Shown: positions 25,120 to 34,032 of the stretch, one piece after another
Layout: each line of letters begins with the position of its first letter
Numbering within the stretch: the first letter of the stretch is position 1
Source: Streptomyces sp. ISL-10
GTDB taxonomy: Bacteria; Actinomycetota; Actinomycetes; Streptomycetales; Streptomycetaceae
Assembly: GCF_018614575.1 (NCBI RefSeq)
Contig: NZ_JAGGOJ010000018.1
Span: 124,001-188,000, forward strand
Reading direction: 5' to 3'
Length of the DNA stretch: 64,000 bases
The notes under the pieces: model-generated
The model's database searches: none
What the model was told of the DNA's origin: nothing
The model's input: the letters and a program-made list of their open reading frames with translations, nothing else
Program-made: the position numbers and the translations under genes

Positions 25120-26420
25120 GACATCTCCTGGGCGGGGGTGACGGCGACGGGGATGAAGGCGGTCACCTCGTACCCGCCCTCCTCGGTCGGCTCGGCGGTC
25201 ATCTCGCCGTTCAGCATCGTCACACGCTCCCGCATGCCGGTGATGCCGTGCCCGGCGCCCGGGGAGGGCTTGGCCGGCCCCCGGGGCGCCGTGTTCACCA
25301 CGCGCAGGCCCAGGCCGCCCAGCACATAGGAGATCTCGACCCGGGCGGTGGAGCCCGGGGCGTGCCGCAGCGCGTTGCTCAACGCCTCCTGGATGATCCG
25401 GTACGCGGACAGCTCCACGCCCTGGGGCAGCTCGCGCACCGCACCCGTGATCGTCTTCTCCGTCTCCAGGCCGGCGTCGCGGACGTTGGCGAGCAGGGTG
25501 CCGAGGTCGGTGAGCATCGGCTGCGGCGCGTCGGGGGCTTCGTAGTCCTCGGCCCGTACGACTCCGAGGATGCGGCGCAGCTCGGTCAGCGCGGCCACCG
25601 CGTTCTCACGGATCGTGGCGAACGCCCGCTCCAGCTCCTCCGGCGGGTTCTCCACCCGGTACGGCGCTGCCTCGGCCTGGATCGCGACGACGGACATGTG
25701 GTGCGCGACCACGTCGTGCAGTTCGCGCGCGATGGTGGTGCGCTCCTCCAGCAGTGTGCGCCGGTCGCGCTCGACGGCGGTCACCGTCTGCTGGGCGGCG
25801 ACCTCCTCGTTCGCGTTGCGGCGGATGAGGAACATGCTGACGACCAGCAGGGCGACGGCGGAGGTGAACAGCATCGCCGGCGCGTTGGTGCCGTAGCCGC
25901 GGCCGATGAAGGCGTCGACGAAGACCGCGTACCCGGCGGTGACGAACCACATCCAGCCGGCTGTACGGGGCCGGGTCCGCGCGGCGACCACGACCATCAC
26001 CGCCAGGTGGGAGAGGAACCCACCGGGTGACCACGGCGAGTCGCTCGAGGAACCGCTCAGCACGCTCACGAACGGTGTGCTGAGGATCGACACCCACCAG
26101 GCGCCGATCGGCCTGATCAGCGTCATGGCGACGGCGCCCGCCGGGACCAGGCCGAACAGCAGGCCACTGAAAAATTCTCCGCTGCCGGCCGCACCGGCGA
26201 GCATCAGCGCGCAGAAGGCGACGAAGAGCACCACGGCATGCGGCAGCCACACCGCGCCCCTGCGTATCCGCTCGCCCGGCAGCCGCCGGACCAGCGGCCC
26301 GTCGGCGCGCAGCGGCGGCAACGGCCGGTAGGCGAACGCGTCGTGGAAGAGGTCCTGGCGGAGGCCGCTGAGCGCCCCTTGGGCCAGGCGGTACTCGGGG
26401 CTTCGGGTCTTCTCGGTCAC
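25116..26420 (-). CDS. Sensor histidine kinase, HisKA_3 type (system 1)
   Basis: A 434-aa NarX/DesK-like kinase. Its N-terminal membrane region (about residues 55-195) has about six hydrophobic segments and little extracellular loop, so it may sense membrane state or a small molecule. A short linker is followed by the HisKA_3 dimer helix with phospho-acceptor histidine in ELHDVVAHHMSVVAIQAE, and a HATPase domain with LSNALRHAPGS and GHGITGMRERV. Start ATG 26420 is the open frame's first ATG. It pairs with the regulator it overlaps. It resembles the kinase at 27175-28473 in layout. Confidence 0.93.
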   Translation of the reverse strand: MTEKTRSPEYRLAQGALSGLRQDLFHDAFAYRPLPPLRADGPLVRRLPGERIRRGAVWLPHAVVLFVAFCALMLAGAAGSGEFFSGLLFGLVPAGAVAMTLIRPIGAWWVSILSTPFVSVLSGSSSDSPWSPGGFLSHLAVMVVVAARTRPRTAGWMWFVTAGYAVFVDAFIGRGYGTNAPAMLFTSAVALLVVSMFLIRRNANEEVAAQQTVTAVERDRRTLLEERTTIARELHDVVAHHMSVVAIQAEAAPYRVENPPEELERAFATIRENAVAALTELRRILGVVRAEDYEAPDAPQPMLTDLGTLLANVRDAGLETEKTITGAVRELPQGVELSAYRIIQEALSNALRHAPGSTARVEISYVLGGLGLRVVNTAPRGPAKPSPGAGHGITGMRERVTMLNGEMTAEPTEEGGYEVTAFIPVAVTPAQEMS

Positions 26421-26512
26421 GTGAGAAAGGTAAGCGGAGCGCAGGGCGAGGTCGTCAGCATCGTTATGGATCCTGCGGCATCCGTCCTGAGGACTACCTG
26501 GTGGTACGCGTC

Positions 26513-27178
26513 TCAGTAGCCCGCGGGCCGCACCAGGCCCGTCTCGTACGCGAACACCGCCGCCTGAGTGCGGTCGCGCAGGCCCAGTTTCACCAGGACC
26601 CTGCTCACGTGCGTCTTCACGGTCTGCTCGGCGACGACGAGGGCGTGGGCTATCTCCGCGTTGGACAGGCCCTGGGCGATGAGGGACAACACCTCCGTCT
26701 CCCGTTCGGTCAGATCGCCGACGCGCTCCTTGAGCGGGGCGCGAGGCGGGCCGGCCGTCCGGGAGAACTCGGTGATCAGCCGCTTGGTGATGTTCGGCGA
26801 GAGCAACGCGTCCCCGGCGGCCACGACCCGCACGGCGTGCGCCAGTTCGTCGGCTGACGCGTCCTTGAGCAGAAAACCGGAGGCGCCGGCGCGCAGCGCC
26901 TCGTAGACATACTCGTCGAGGTCGAAGGTGGTCAGCACGAGCACTCTGGTCCCCGGGTCGTCCGCGACGACGCGGCGGGTGGCGTCGATGCCGCCGAGCT
27001 CGGGCATCCGGATGTCCATCAGGACCACATCGGGCCGCAGCTCGGCAGCCCTGGCCACGGCGTCGAGGCCGTCCACGGCCTGGCCGACGACCTCGATGTC
27101 CGGCTCGGCGTTCAGCAGCACGGTGAAACCCTGCCGGACCATCATCTGGTCGTCGGCGATCAGCACGCGGATCGTCAT
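26513..27178 (-). CDS. NarL/LuxR-family response regulator (system 2)
   Basis: A 221-aa response regulator, full-length paralogue of system 1. The acidic pair D9-D10, phospho-acceptor D55 (VVLMDIRMPELGG) and LuxR HTH (LTERETEVLSLIAQGLSNAEIA, KTHVSRVLVKL) are conserved. The linker between receiver and HTH differs most (AGPPRAPLKERVGD). It overlaps its kinase gene by 4 bp. The 92-bp gap to system 1 shows the two pairs are separate transcription units or at least not coupled. Confidence 0.95.
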   Translation of the reverse strand: MTIRVLIADDQMMVRQGFTVLLNAEPDIEVVGQAVDGLDAVARAAELRPDVVLMDIRMPELGGIDATRRVVADDPGTRVLVLTTFDLDEYVYEALRAGASGFLLKDASADELAHAVRVVAAGDALLSPNITKRLITEFSRTAGPPRAPLKERVGDLTERETEVLSLIAQGLSNAEIAHALVVAEQTVKTHVSRVLVKLGLRDRTQAAVFAYETGLVRPAGY

Positions 27179-28473
27179 TTCGCTGTCTCCCCCTTGGCAG
27201 GTGTGTCTCCCGGCAGGAAGGCCGTCACCTCGTAGCCCCCGTCCGGGGCCGGCCCGGTCGCGAGGTCGCCGCCGAGCATGGCGGCCCGCTCGCGCATGCC
27301 CAGCAGCCCGTGCCCGGCCCCCGGTGAGCGCGGGGCGGGGACGCGGGGCGCGGTGTTGGTGACCCGGACGCGCAGACCGGGCCGCGAGAAGGCGAGCTCG
27401 ATCCGCACCTTCGTGCCGGGCGCGTGCCGGATCGCGTTGCTCAGCGCCTCCTGGACGATCCGGTACGCGGACAGCTCCACGCCCGGCGCGAGCGGACGCG
27501 GCTCACCCGCCGACGTGCAGGCGACGCTCAGTCCGGTGGCCCGCGCGTTCTCGACGAGGGCGTCGAGGCGGGCGAGCGTGGGCAGCGGGGCATGCGGGGC
27601 GCTCTCGGCCGCCGCCGGGTCCTCCGAACGCAGGACGCCGAGGACGCGGCGGAGCTCGGTGAGGGCGTCGAGCGCGTTCTGCCGGATGCCCGCGAGATTC
27701 TCCTTGAGCTCGTCGGTGGGCTCCTGGACCAGGTGCGGGGCGACCTGCGCCTGGATGGAGATCACCGACATGTGATGGGCGACGACGTCATGCAGCTCGC
27801 GGGCGATCCGGTTGCGCTCCTCCAGCACCGTGCGCCGGGTGCGCTCCTCGGCGGTCAGCACCTCCTGCTCGACGAGTGCGGCACGCGCCTGGCGGCGGCC
27901 GCGCAGGGCTGCGCCGAGCAGCACGACGACCGTGCACAGGACGACCGCGGCCACCCCGGTGGACTGGTAGTCGGCCGCCCCCAGCAAGCCCTGGAGGGCA
28001 TAGGTGAGGAACGCCGTCAGGCCCAGTGCCGCCGCGGACACCCGGGTGCGCACCCGCAGTGCGAGCAGCAGCAGCACGGCCATGTGCCCCAGGACCCCGG
28101 CCCCTGTCCAGGGCCAGGTGAAGTCGTCTGCGTTGCCTCTCAACAGCTGGTGGCGCACCAGCACGGCACCCACCACCATGGCCGCTGTCGACAGCCACCA
28201 CGCCGCTACCGGCCGCCGCAGCGCGAGCGCCACCGCACCGCCCTGCGCGAACCCGATCAGGAAGCCGATCTGGGGGCCGAGACCGCCGTTGTCCACCAGC
28301 TGTGCCGCGCCGCCGAACGTGATCCCGAACGCGGCGATGCAGAGCAGACCGTGCGGGAGCCAGCGCAGCCAGACGAAGGGCGGCAGCGGATCCGACCGGA
28401 AGGACCACAGCCCCTCCCACAGCGCCCGCAGCCAGCTCGGAACCCCGCGCAAAAACGCGTGTTGGGTCCCCAT
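27175..28473 (-). CDS. Sensor histidine kinase, HisKA_3 type (system 2)
   Basis: A 432-aa kinase with about six N-terminal membrane segments (residues about 25-205), then HisKA_3 (ELHDVVAHHMSVISIQAQ) and HATPase (LSNAIRHAPGT, GHGLLGMRERA). ATG 28473 (MGTQHAFLRG) was chosen. A GTG nine bases upstream has a GGTGGGG site closer by, so the exact start is uncertain by 3 codons. It overlaps its regulator and is a paralogue of the system-1 kinase, but its membrane region diverges. The two systems therefore probably sense different signals through related outputs. Confidence 0.92.
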   Translation of the reverse strand: MGTQHAFLRGVPSWLRALWEGLWSFRSDPLPPFVWLRWLPHGLLCIAAFGITFGGAAQLVDNGGLGPQIGFLIGFAQGGAVALALRRPVAAWWLSTAAMVVGAVLVRHQLLRGNADDFTWPWTGAGVLGHMAVLLLLALRVRTRVSAAALGLTAFLTYALQGLLGAADYQSTGVAAVVLCTVVVLLGAALRGRRQARAALVEQEVLTAEERTRRTVLEERNRIARELHDVVAHHMSVISIQAQVAPHLVQEPTDELKENLAGIRQNALDALTELRRVLGVLRSEDPAAAESAPHAPLPTLARLDALVENARATGLSVACTSAGEPRPLAPGVELSAYRIVQEALSNAIRHAPGTKVRIELAFSRPGLRVRVTNTAPRVPAPRSPGAGHGLLGMRERAAMLGGDLATGPAPDGGYEVTAFLPGDTPAKGETAK

Positions 28474-28492
28474 GGTCGTCACACGCCCCACC

Positions 28493-29659
28493 CTAGACAC
28501 TGCCGTGCACCTCCGCCGCCGCGTCCCGGTCCGGGCAATGCGCCCGCACCACGCGGCCCCCGCCCTTCGGACGGCCGCGCTCGTACGGGAGGAAGGCCGA
28601 CCGGCACACCAGCAGGGCGAGCGCGAAGACCGGGAGCCAGGCGAGCCGGGCGAGCACCCATGCGCCGTCGTCGGGAACGGTGTGCAGTCCGGGCAGCCGC
28701 CCGATGAGCAGCCCGGTGGCCGTCACCGCCATCAACGCCGTCTGGTGCCACAGGAAGACGGTCATCGCGCAGAGGTTGAGCAGCGCGACGGCCGCCCAGG
28801 CGGCGGGCCTTGCCAGCGCGCGGCGCAGCGGGCCCAGCAGCAGCAGGGCGGCGCCGCACTGGGCGAGGCCGAAGGTGACGGCGGCGAGCGTCGGAGGGTT
28901 GAGGTTGGAGACGGGCTCGCCCGGCACGCCGACCATGGACGCCGGGTATCCGGCCCACGCGACGAGCGCGGCCGTGGCCGCCGTACCGCCCACCAGCAGC
29001 GCCAGACGCACGCCCTTGCCGGGCTCCCCCCGGGCCCAGGCCGTGCCGAGGCAGTAGGGCACGAGCCAGCCCGCAGCGATGTTGATCCAGCCCACCGATT
29101 CGGGAGCGCCGAGGCCGAAGCGGAACAGGTCCACATGCAGCACGACGGCCAGGGGCCACAGCGGATGCAGGCGGGCGACGAGCGGGGTCGCGGCCGTCAG
29201 GACGGCGAACACCAGCAGGAACCACAGCGGGGACAGGGCGAGGGTGAGCAGGGTGCGCACCGTCTGCGGCCCCGTCCCGGCGGCCATCGCGCCCGCGGAC
29301 ACCGCGGTCCACAGCACGAGGACGACGAGCACCGGACGGAACAGGCGGGCGAGCCGGGAGCGCAGCCAGGCGAGATGTCCGCCGGAATACGAGGAGCGGC
29401 TGCGGGCGGCGACGTACCCGCCGACGAGGAAGAAGACGGACAGGGTCTGGAAAGCCCAGGAGACGGGGGCGAGTTCGGGCAGGTGCTGGAGCGGGGACGC
29501 GGCGCGCAGCGTCCCACCGTCCGCGACGAGTGCGGTGACCAGCCAGTGCCCCAGGACGACGCCGGTGATGGCGAGGGCGCGCAGGGCGTCCACGGCCCGG
29601 TCCCTGCCGGGCGGGGTCGCAGCGTCGATCCGGCGGACGAGGGCGCGCGGGTCAGGCAC
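28493..29659 (-). CDS. Acyltransferase 3 family membrane protein
   Basis: A 388-aa integral membrane protein with about ten hydrophobic segments. It begins with the family signature RDRAVDALRALAITGVVLGHW, containing the conserved Arg and His, and has an FFLVGGYVAARS segment. Such proteins O-acylate extracellular glycans, antibiotics or lipids. Its start overlaps the upstream hydrolase stop by 8 bp, so the two are likely co-expressed. A cytoplasmic Lys/Arg-rich tail follows the last helix. Confidence 0.88.
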   Translation of the reverse strand: MPDPRALVRRIDAATPPGRDRAVDALRALAITGVVLGHWLVTALVADGGTLRAASPLQHLPELAPVSWAFQTLSVFFLVGGYVAARSRSSYSGGHLAWLRSRLARLFRPVLVVLVLWTAVSAGAMAAGTGPQTVRTLLTLALSPLWFLLVFAVLTAATPLVARLHPLWPLAVVLHVDLFRFGLGAPESVGWINIAAGWLVPYCLGTAWARGEPGKGVRLALLVGGTAATAALVAWAGYPASMVGVPGEPVSNLNPPTLAAVTFGLAQCGAALLLLGPLRRALARPAAWAAVALLNLCAMTVFLWHQTALMAVTATGLLIGRLPGLHTVPDDGAWVLARLAWLPVFALALLVCRSAFLPYERGRPKGGGRVVRAHCPDRDAAAEVHGSV

Positions 29660-30620
29660 GGGACACCTCCGCCGTGCGTCCGGCCGCGATCAGCGCGAGA
29701 TTGCGCAGCGCCGTGGAACCGGGCCGCAGGTAGTCGCTGTGGCCGCCGCCGCCCGCGTCGAAGACCCGGGCGCCGAACCCGTCGGCGAGGGGATCCGTAC
29801 CGAAGCCGACCCCGGCGTCGAGGAGTTCGAGCCGTACGTGCGGGACGTCGGCGATCCAGTCGTCGCCGCCGCGCCCGGCCCAGACGGTGGCGCGGGTGCC
29901 CAGGTCGGTGGCGGAGTCCGCGCCGGTGCCGGGGCTGCCGAAGAGGACGATGTCGGACACGTGGGCGCCGTCCAGGCGGTGGGCAGCGCGGGCGCAGACG
30001 ACGGAGCCGTAGGAGTGGCACAGGAGCGAGAACCCGGCGGTCTCCTTGGCCGCACGCAACTCCCTTATGAATACGTCCAGTCCTTGCGCCGCTTCGTCAG
30101 CGCGGCCGCTGGTCAGGACGTCGGTGCCGACGGTCCTCGGGGTTTCGTATCCGAGCCAGGCGACGACGGCGGTACGGTCCGCGCCGGTGCCGCGCAGCTC
30201 GCGGTGGAGTGCGGCGGCGCCCGCGCGGAAGCGTTCGTAGGTGTCGAGATGGGTGTCCGAGCCGGGCACGAGGACGGTGATCCGGTCGGCACGGGCGAGG
30301 TCCCCGAACACCTCGGCGGTGCGGCCGCCGTCGCGCCCGTCGAACGTGAGGAACTGCCGCCCGTCCGCCGTCATCCTTCGCAGCGCGCGGGCCCGGCCGT
30401 GGTCGCCGTGGCCGTCCGCGACGCGGGCCGCCGCGCGGATACCGGCCCGTGTGGCGGCGTACCGGGTGTCCAGCGTGGGCAGTTCGGCGGCGGAGAGCGG
30501 TGCGAGGGCGGCCGGCTCCGGCGCGGGCACGGCGGACGGCCGCGCCGCGGCTGAGACCGGGAAGGCCACCGCCGCGGCGACGAGCGCGGCGAGCAGGGTG
30601 CGGGGCAGGCGGGACGCCAT
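29652..30620 (-). CDS. Exported DUF1023-type alpha/beta hydrolase
   Basis: A 322-aa protein. An N-terminal signal peptide (MASRLPRTLLAALVAAAVAF...SAAA) precedes an alpha/beta-hydrolase fold with the nucleophile elbow LLCHSYGSVV, GYETP and a C-terminal GGGGHSDYL with the candidate catalytic His. It lacks the long helical N-terminus of the DUF1023 protein at 17433-19274 and is a secreted stand-alone version. It is coupled to the acyltransferase gene by an 8-bp overlap, which suggests opposite activities (acyl transfer and removal) on a common envelope target; that is inference. Confidence 0.85.
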   Translation of the reverse strand: MASRLPRTLLAALVAAAVAFPVSAAARPSAVPAPEPAALAPLSAAELPTLDTRYAATRAGIRAAARVADGHGDHGRARALRRMTADGRQFLTFDGRDGGRTAEVFGDLARADRITVLVPGSDTHLDTYERFRAGAAALHRELRGTGADRTAVVAWLGYETPRTVGTDVLTSGRADEAAQGLDVFIRELRAAKETAGFSLLCHSYGSVVCARAAHRLDGAHVSDIVLFGSPGTGADSATDLGTRATVWAGRGGDDWIADVPHVRLELLDAGVGFGTDPLADGFGARVFDAGGGGHSDYLRPGSTALRNLALIAAGRTAEVSRA

Positions 30621-30750
30621 GGGGGTTCCTTCCGGTCCGGATCGCTGTGTCCGGAACGGACGTTAGGAATCGGACCCCCTGACCGGCGTCCCGCCAGGGA
30701 GCGCACTTGCCGCGTACCTCTCAGGTATGACGGGTAGTGCGTCGGGCGGC

Positions 30751-31572
30751 TCAGGCCCGGAAGGCGTCCGTGTGTTCCGCGGCCCACACGGCGAACGTCC
30801 TGGCCGGCCGTCCCGTCACCTTCTCGACTGTGTCGACGACGGTACGGCCCGCCGGCGGGGTGTTCCCGTAGGCCTCCAGCAGGAAGCCGATCACGTCCTC
30901 GCCCAGACCGGACGCGCGCCACTGCCCGACGGCCTCCTCCTCGGTCAGCTCGACGAGCCGGATCGCCCGTCCGCGTGCGGCGGCCAGCGTCTCCGTCTTG
31001 TCCCTGAGGGTCAGCACCTCAGGTCCGGTGATCACGTACTCCTGCCCGCCGTGGCCGTCCTCGGTCAGGGCGACGGCCGCGACCGCGCCGATGTCGCCCT
31101 CGTGCACCATGGCGCTGAGCCGGTCGGTGAACGGCTCGCGCACCTCGTCCGCGGTGCGGACGCCGTCCGCCCATTCCAGGGCGTTGGCCATGAACTCGAC
31201 CGGCATCAGCACGGTCCAGGGGATGTCGCCGGCCCGCACCGCGTCCTCCAGCAGACTGGGGCCGCCGCCGTGCAGGACGGTGATCCGCCGTACGCCGGCC
31301 TCGCGGGCCGACTCAAGGATGCGCGGGCCGGTCTCCAGCGGGGCGAAGTACGGCCCGCCGAAGGTGATCAGATGCAGGCCGGTCACGCCCTCCAGGGCGG
31401 CGGCGAGTGTCCCGGGGTCGGTGAGGTCGCCCTGGACGACCTCCACCTCGGGCGGGAAGACGGCCTTGGCGGCGTCGCGGGTCAGGGCGCGGACGGAGTG
31501 TCCGCGGCGCAGCAGTTCGGCGACCACCTGGCGGCCGACGGTTCCGGTTGCTCCGGTCACGAGATTCGTCAT
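30751..31572 (-). CDS. NmrA-like NAD(P)-binding protein (atypical SDR)
   Basis: A 273-aa protein with the Rossmann motif LVTGATGTVGRQVVAELL at the very N-terminus and an NmrA-type VVQGDLTDPGTLAAALEGV segment. The catalytic YxxxK of classical SDR enzymes is missing, as in the NmrA/QorR group. These bind NAD(P) as sensors or act on quinones and aldehydes. ATG 31572 puts the Rossmann loop at the usual position; it has no Shine-Dalgarno site, so the mRNA may be leaderless. A start 42 bp upstream (MRTEADRK) is possible. Confidence 0.85.
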   Translation of the reverse strand: MTNLVTGATGTVGRQVVAELLRRGHSVRALTRDAAKAVFPPEVEVVQGDLTDPGTLAAALEGVTGLHLITFGGPYFAPLETGPRILESAREAGVRRITVLHGGGPSLLEDAVRAGDIPWTVLMPVEFMANALEWADGVRTADEVREPFTDRLSAMVHEGDIGAVAAVALTEDGHGGQEYVITGPEVLTLRDKTETLAAARGRAIRLVELTEEEAVGQWRASGLGEDVIGFLLEAYGNTPPAGRTVVDTVEKVTGRPARTFAVWAAEHTDAFRA

Positions 31573-31629
31573 GGGAAGAACGTAGAAAGACTTGCGGTCA
31601 GCTTCCGTCCGCAAGCCCGTGAGCCTTTG

Positions 31630-32499
31630 TCACCAGGCGAGTTGGGCGATCTCCTCGGCGACGACGGCGCAGGCGTCCGCGGCCGGGTCGATGAGCGGGA
31701 AGTGGCCGACCTCCTCCAGCAGGGTCAGCCCGACCGTCTCGCCCGCCTTCGCCGCCGCGGCGACGAACGCCTCGCTCACCGCCTGCGGCACGACGATGTC
31801 GGTACGGCCCTGGACGACGACGGTCGCGATGCCCGTGGGCAGCAGCACGGCCGGATCGGTGTGCGCGGCCCGCTGCTCGTACTCCTGCTCCGCGCCCAGC
31901 AGTTGGCGCACCGCGCCGTCGCACACGTCGAGGCCGACGGCATGGGCGAAGTCCGCGATCGGGGCGAGCGCGACGACGCCGCGCAGCGGGGGCGGGGCCG
32001 GCAGCCGCCAGGGGGATCCGGGGGGCAGGACGTGCCGGGCGGCCGCCCACAGCGCGAGATGTCCGCCTGCGGAGTGCCCGGTGACGACGGTGCGCCGCGG
32101 GTCGGCCTGCGGCAGGGCCCGGCGTGCCAGGTCCGGCAGTGCGTCCAGGGCGGCGGCGACGTCGTCGAACGTCTCCGGCCACCGCCCCGCGACCGGCCCC
32201 CTCCCGCGCTGCTGCGGGATCTCCCGCCCGCGCCGGTACTCGACGTTGGCGACGGCGAGCCCGCGGCGGGCGAGAAAGTCCGCGAACGGGGTGACGTGCT
32301 GCCGGTCGTACGGAGCCCGCCAGGCCCCGCCGTGCAGCAGCACGACGAGCGGCGCGTCGGCCCGGTTGCCGCGGGGCGCGTAGAAGTCGACGACCTGATC
32401 GGGATGCTCCCCGTAGGCGGCGGAGGCGTCCGGCGCGACGGCAGGATGCGAGAAGGCCGACGCTTCCTCGGCAGCGTCACGGGCGACGGGGTCCGGCAT
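31630..32499 (-). CDS. Alpha/beta hydrolase with HGGAW motif; candidate kynurenine formamidase
   Basis: A 289-aa hydrolase of the esterase/lipase-arylformamidase group. The oxyanion motif is VLLHGGAWR (HGGxW), the nucleophile elbow is VTGHSAGGHLALWAA, and a late His lies in EEVGHFPLIDP. Known alpha/beta-hydrolase kynurenine formamidases carry HGGxW. This gene lies directly downstream, on the same strand, of the tryptophan dioxygenase and kynureninase genes, which otherwise lack a formamidase. ATG 32499 has GGAG 8 bp upstream. A general carboxylesterase is the alternative. Confidence 0.8.
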   Translation of the reverse strand: MPDPVARDAAEEASAFSHPAVAPDASAAYGEHPDQVVDFYAPRGNRADAPLVVLLHGGAWRAPYDRQHVTPFADFLARRGLAVANVEYRRGREIPQQRGRGPVAGRWPETFDDVAAALDALPDLARRALPQADPRRTVVTGHSAGGHLALWAAARHVLPPGSPWRLPAPPPLRGVVALAPIADFAHAVGLDVCDGAVRQLLGAEQEYEQRAAHTDPAVLLPTGIATVVVQGRTDIVVPQAVSEAFVAAAAKAGETVGLTLLEEVGHFPLIDPAADACAVVAEEIAQLAW

Positions 32500-32646
32500 G
32501 TGCTGCTCCAACAGTCCCGCGGTGGCGTACTGACCAGCGCGGACGCTACCAGCTTCCGACGGGGCGGGGCGGGTGGTGCTTTCCCCACCCGCCCCTTTCC
32601 CGAAACGGGGCAAGCCCCGGACCCTGTACCGCGCTTCGCGCGGTGT

Positions 32647-32706
32647 CCTCAATCGCCGGACGGGCTGATTTCGCTCCGCGAAATCCAGCCTCGCCGGCGA
32701 TTGAGG
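32647..32706. repeat. Nested inverted repeat (cruciform-like)
   Basis: Outer arms CCTCAATCGCCGG (32647-32659) and its complement (32694-32706) enclose inner arms GGGCTGATTTCGC and GCGAAATCCAGCC. The element shares its core with the hairpin at 23065-23109. It lies in the 339-bp gap between the hydrolase and kynureninase genes; the rest of that gap is GC-rich with minor hairpins and no gene. Confidence 0.8.
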
Positions 32707-32838
32707 CGCGGTGCGGGTCCGGGAGGAGCCCGGTTCCGGGGAAGGGCGGGGTGGGGAAACGGCTCCGCGCAGCGGCAATCCAGACCGCTGCGCGGCGGGG
32801 CACAGCCCCGAACTGGGCCCGGGGCGGCGCCCCGGCCG

Positions 32839-34032
32839 TCAGCCCCGGACTACTTCCGACAGCACCCGCGCCGCCCGCTCCGCGTCCCCGAAGCCCACGT
32901 ACAGCGGCGTGAAGCCGAACCGCAGCACGTCCGGGCGGCGCAGGTCACCGATCACGCCCCGGGTGATCAACTCCCGCATCACCCGCGGCGCGTCCTCGCA
33001 GCGCAGCGCGACCTGACTGCCCCGTTCCGCGTGCGCGGAAGGGGTCAGCGAGGCCACCGCCCCGGCCGGGACGTACGCATCGACGCACTCCAGGAAGAAG
33101 TCCGTCAGCGCCAGGCTCTTGGCCCGCACCGCGTCGATCGAGACCCCGTCCCACACATCCAGCGCCGCCTCCAGCGCGAGCATGGACAGGATGTCGGGGG
33201 TGCCGACCCGGCCGCGGACGGAGCCGGTTCCGGGTTCGTAGCCGGGTGTCATCGCGAACGGGTCCGTGTGCGAGTTCCACCCCGGCAGCGGGGAGTCGAA
33301 CGCTGCCTGGTGGCGCTGCGCCACGTACAGGTACGCCGGTGAACCGGGCCCGCCGTTCAGGTACTTGTAGGTGCAGCCGACCGCCAGGTCCACGCCGTGC
33401 TCGTCCAGCCCCACCGGCAGCGCTCCCGCGCTGTGGCACAGGTCCCAGACCGCGAGCGCTCCCGCTTCGTGGACCGCCGACGTCAGCGCCGGCAGGTCGT
33501 GCAGCCGGCCCGAGCGGTAGTCGACGTGGTTGACCAGGGCCGCCGCGGTGTGCGGGCCGAGCGCCGCGGGCAGATCCGCCGGGGTCACCGGCACCAGCCG
33601 CTTGCCCGTCATCCGGGCCGCCGACTCGGCGATGTACCCGTCCGTGGGGAACGTGGTGGCGTCCACCAGGACGTCCGTACGCGCCGGATCGTCCACCAGG
33701 CGCACCGCGCCGACAACTGCCTTGAAGACGTTGACACTTGTGGAGTCACCGACGACCACCTGGCCCGGTGCCGCGCCCACCAGCGGCGCGATCCGGTCGC
33801 CGATCCGCTCCGGCGCCGTCCACCAGCCGCTCTCGTCCCACGAACGGATGCGCAGCTCGCCCCACTGTCGCGTCACCACATCCGCGACGCGGGAGGGCAC
33901 ATGCGCGGGCAGCGCGCCCAGCGAGTTGCCGTCCAGGTACACGGCGTCGTCCAGGGCGAACAGCTTTCGCGCACCGGCGAGTTCGTCTGCGGCGTCCAGC
34001 GCCGCGGCCTTCCCGGCCAGGAACTCAGACAT
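32839..34032 (-). CDS. kynU: Kynureninase
   Basis: A 397-aa PLP enzyme that cleaves kynurenine to anthranilate and alanine (or 3-hydroxykynurenine to 3-hydroxyanthranilate). Motifs include YLDGNSLGALP, the GDSTSVNVFK phosphate-binding segment, AALVNHVDYRSGRLHDL, the WDLCHSAGALPV aspartate and the Schiff-base lysine in CTYKYLNGGPGSP. Length is standard. It overlaps the tryptophan dioxygenase gene by 8 bp. Together they form the first and third steps of tryptophan breakdown by the anthranilate route. Confidence 0.96.
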   Translation of the reverse strand: MSEFLAGKAAALDAADELAGARKLFALDDAVYLDGNSLGALPAHVPSRVADVVTRQWGELRIRSWDESGWWTAPERIGDRIAPLVGAAPGQVVVGDSTSVNVFKAVVGAVRLVDDPARTDVLVDATTFPTDGYIAESAARMTGKRLVPVTPADLPAALGPHTAAALVNHVDYRSGRLHDLPALTSAVHEAGALAVWDLCHSAGALPVGLDEHGVDLAVGCTYKYLNGGPGSPAYLYVAQRHQAAFDSPLPGWNSHTDPFAMTPGYEPGTGSVRGRVGTPDILSMLALEAALDVWDGVSIDAVRAKSLALTDFFLECVDAYVPAGAVASLTPSAHAERGSQVALRCEDAPRVMRELITRGVIGDLRRPDVLRFGFTPLYVGFGDAERAARVLSEVVRG

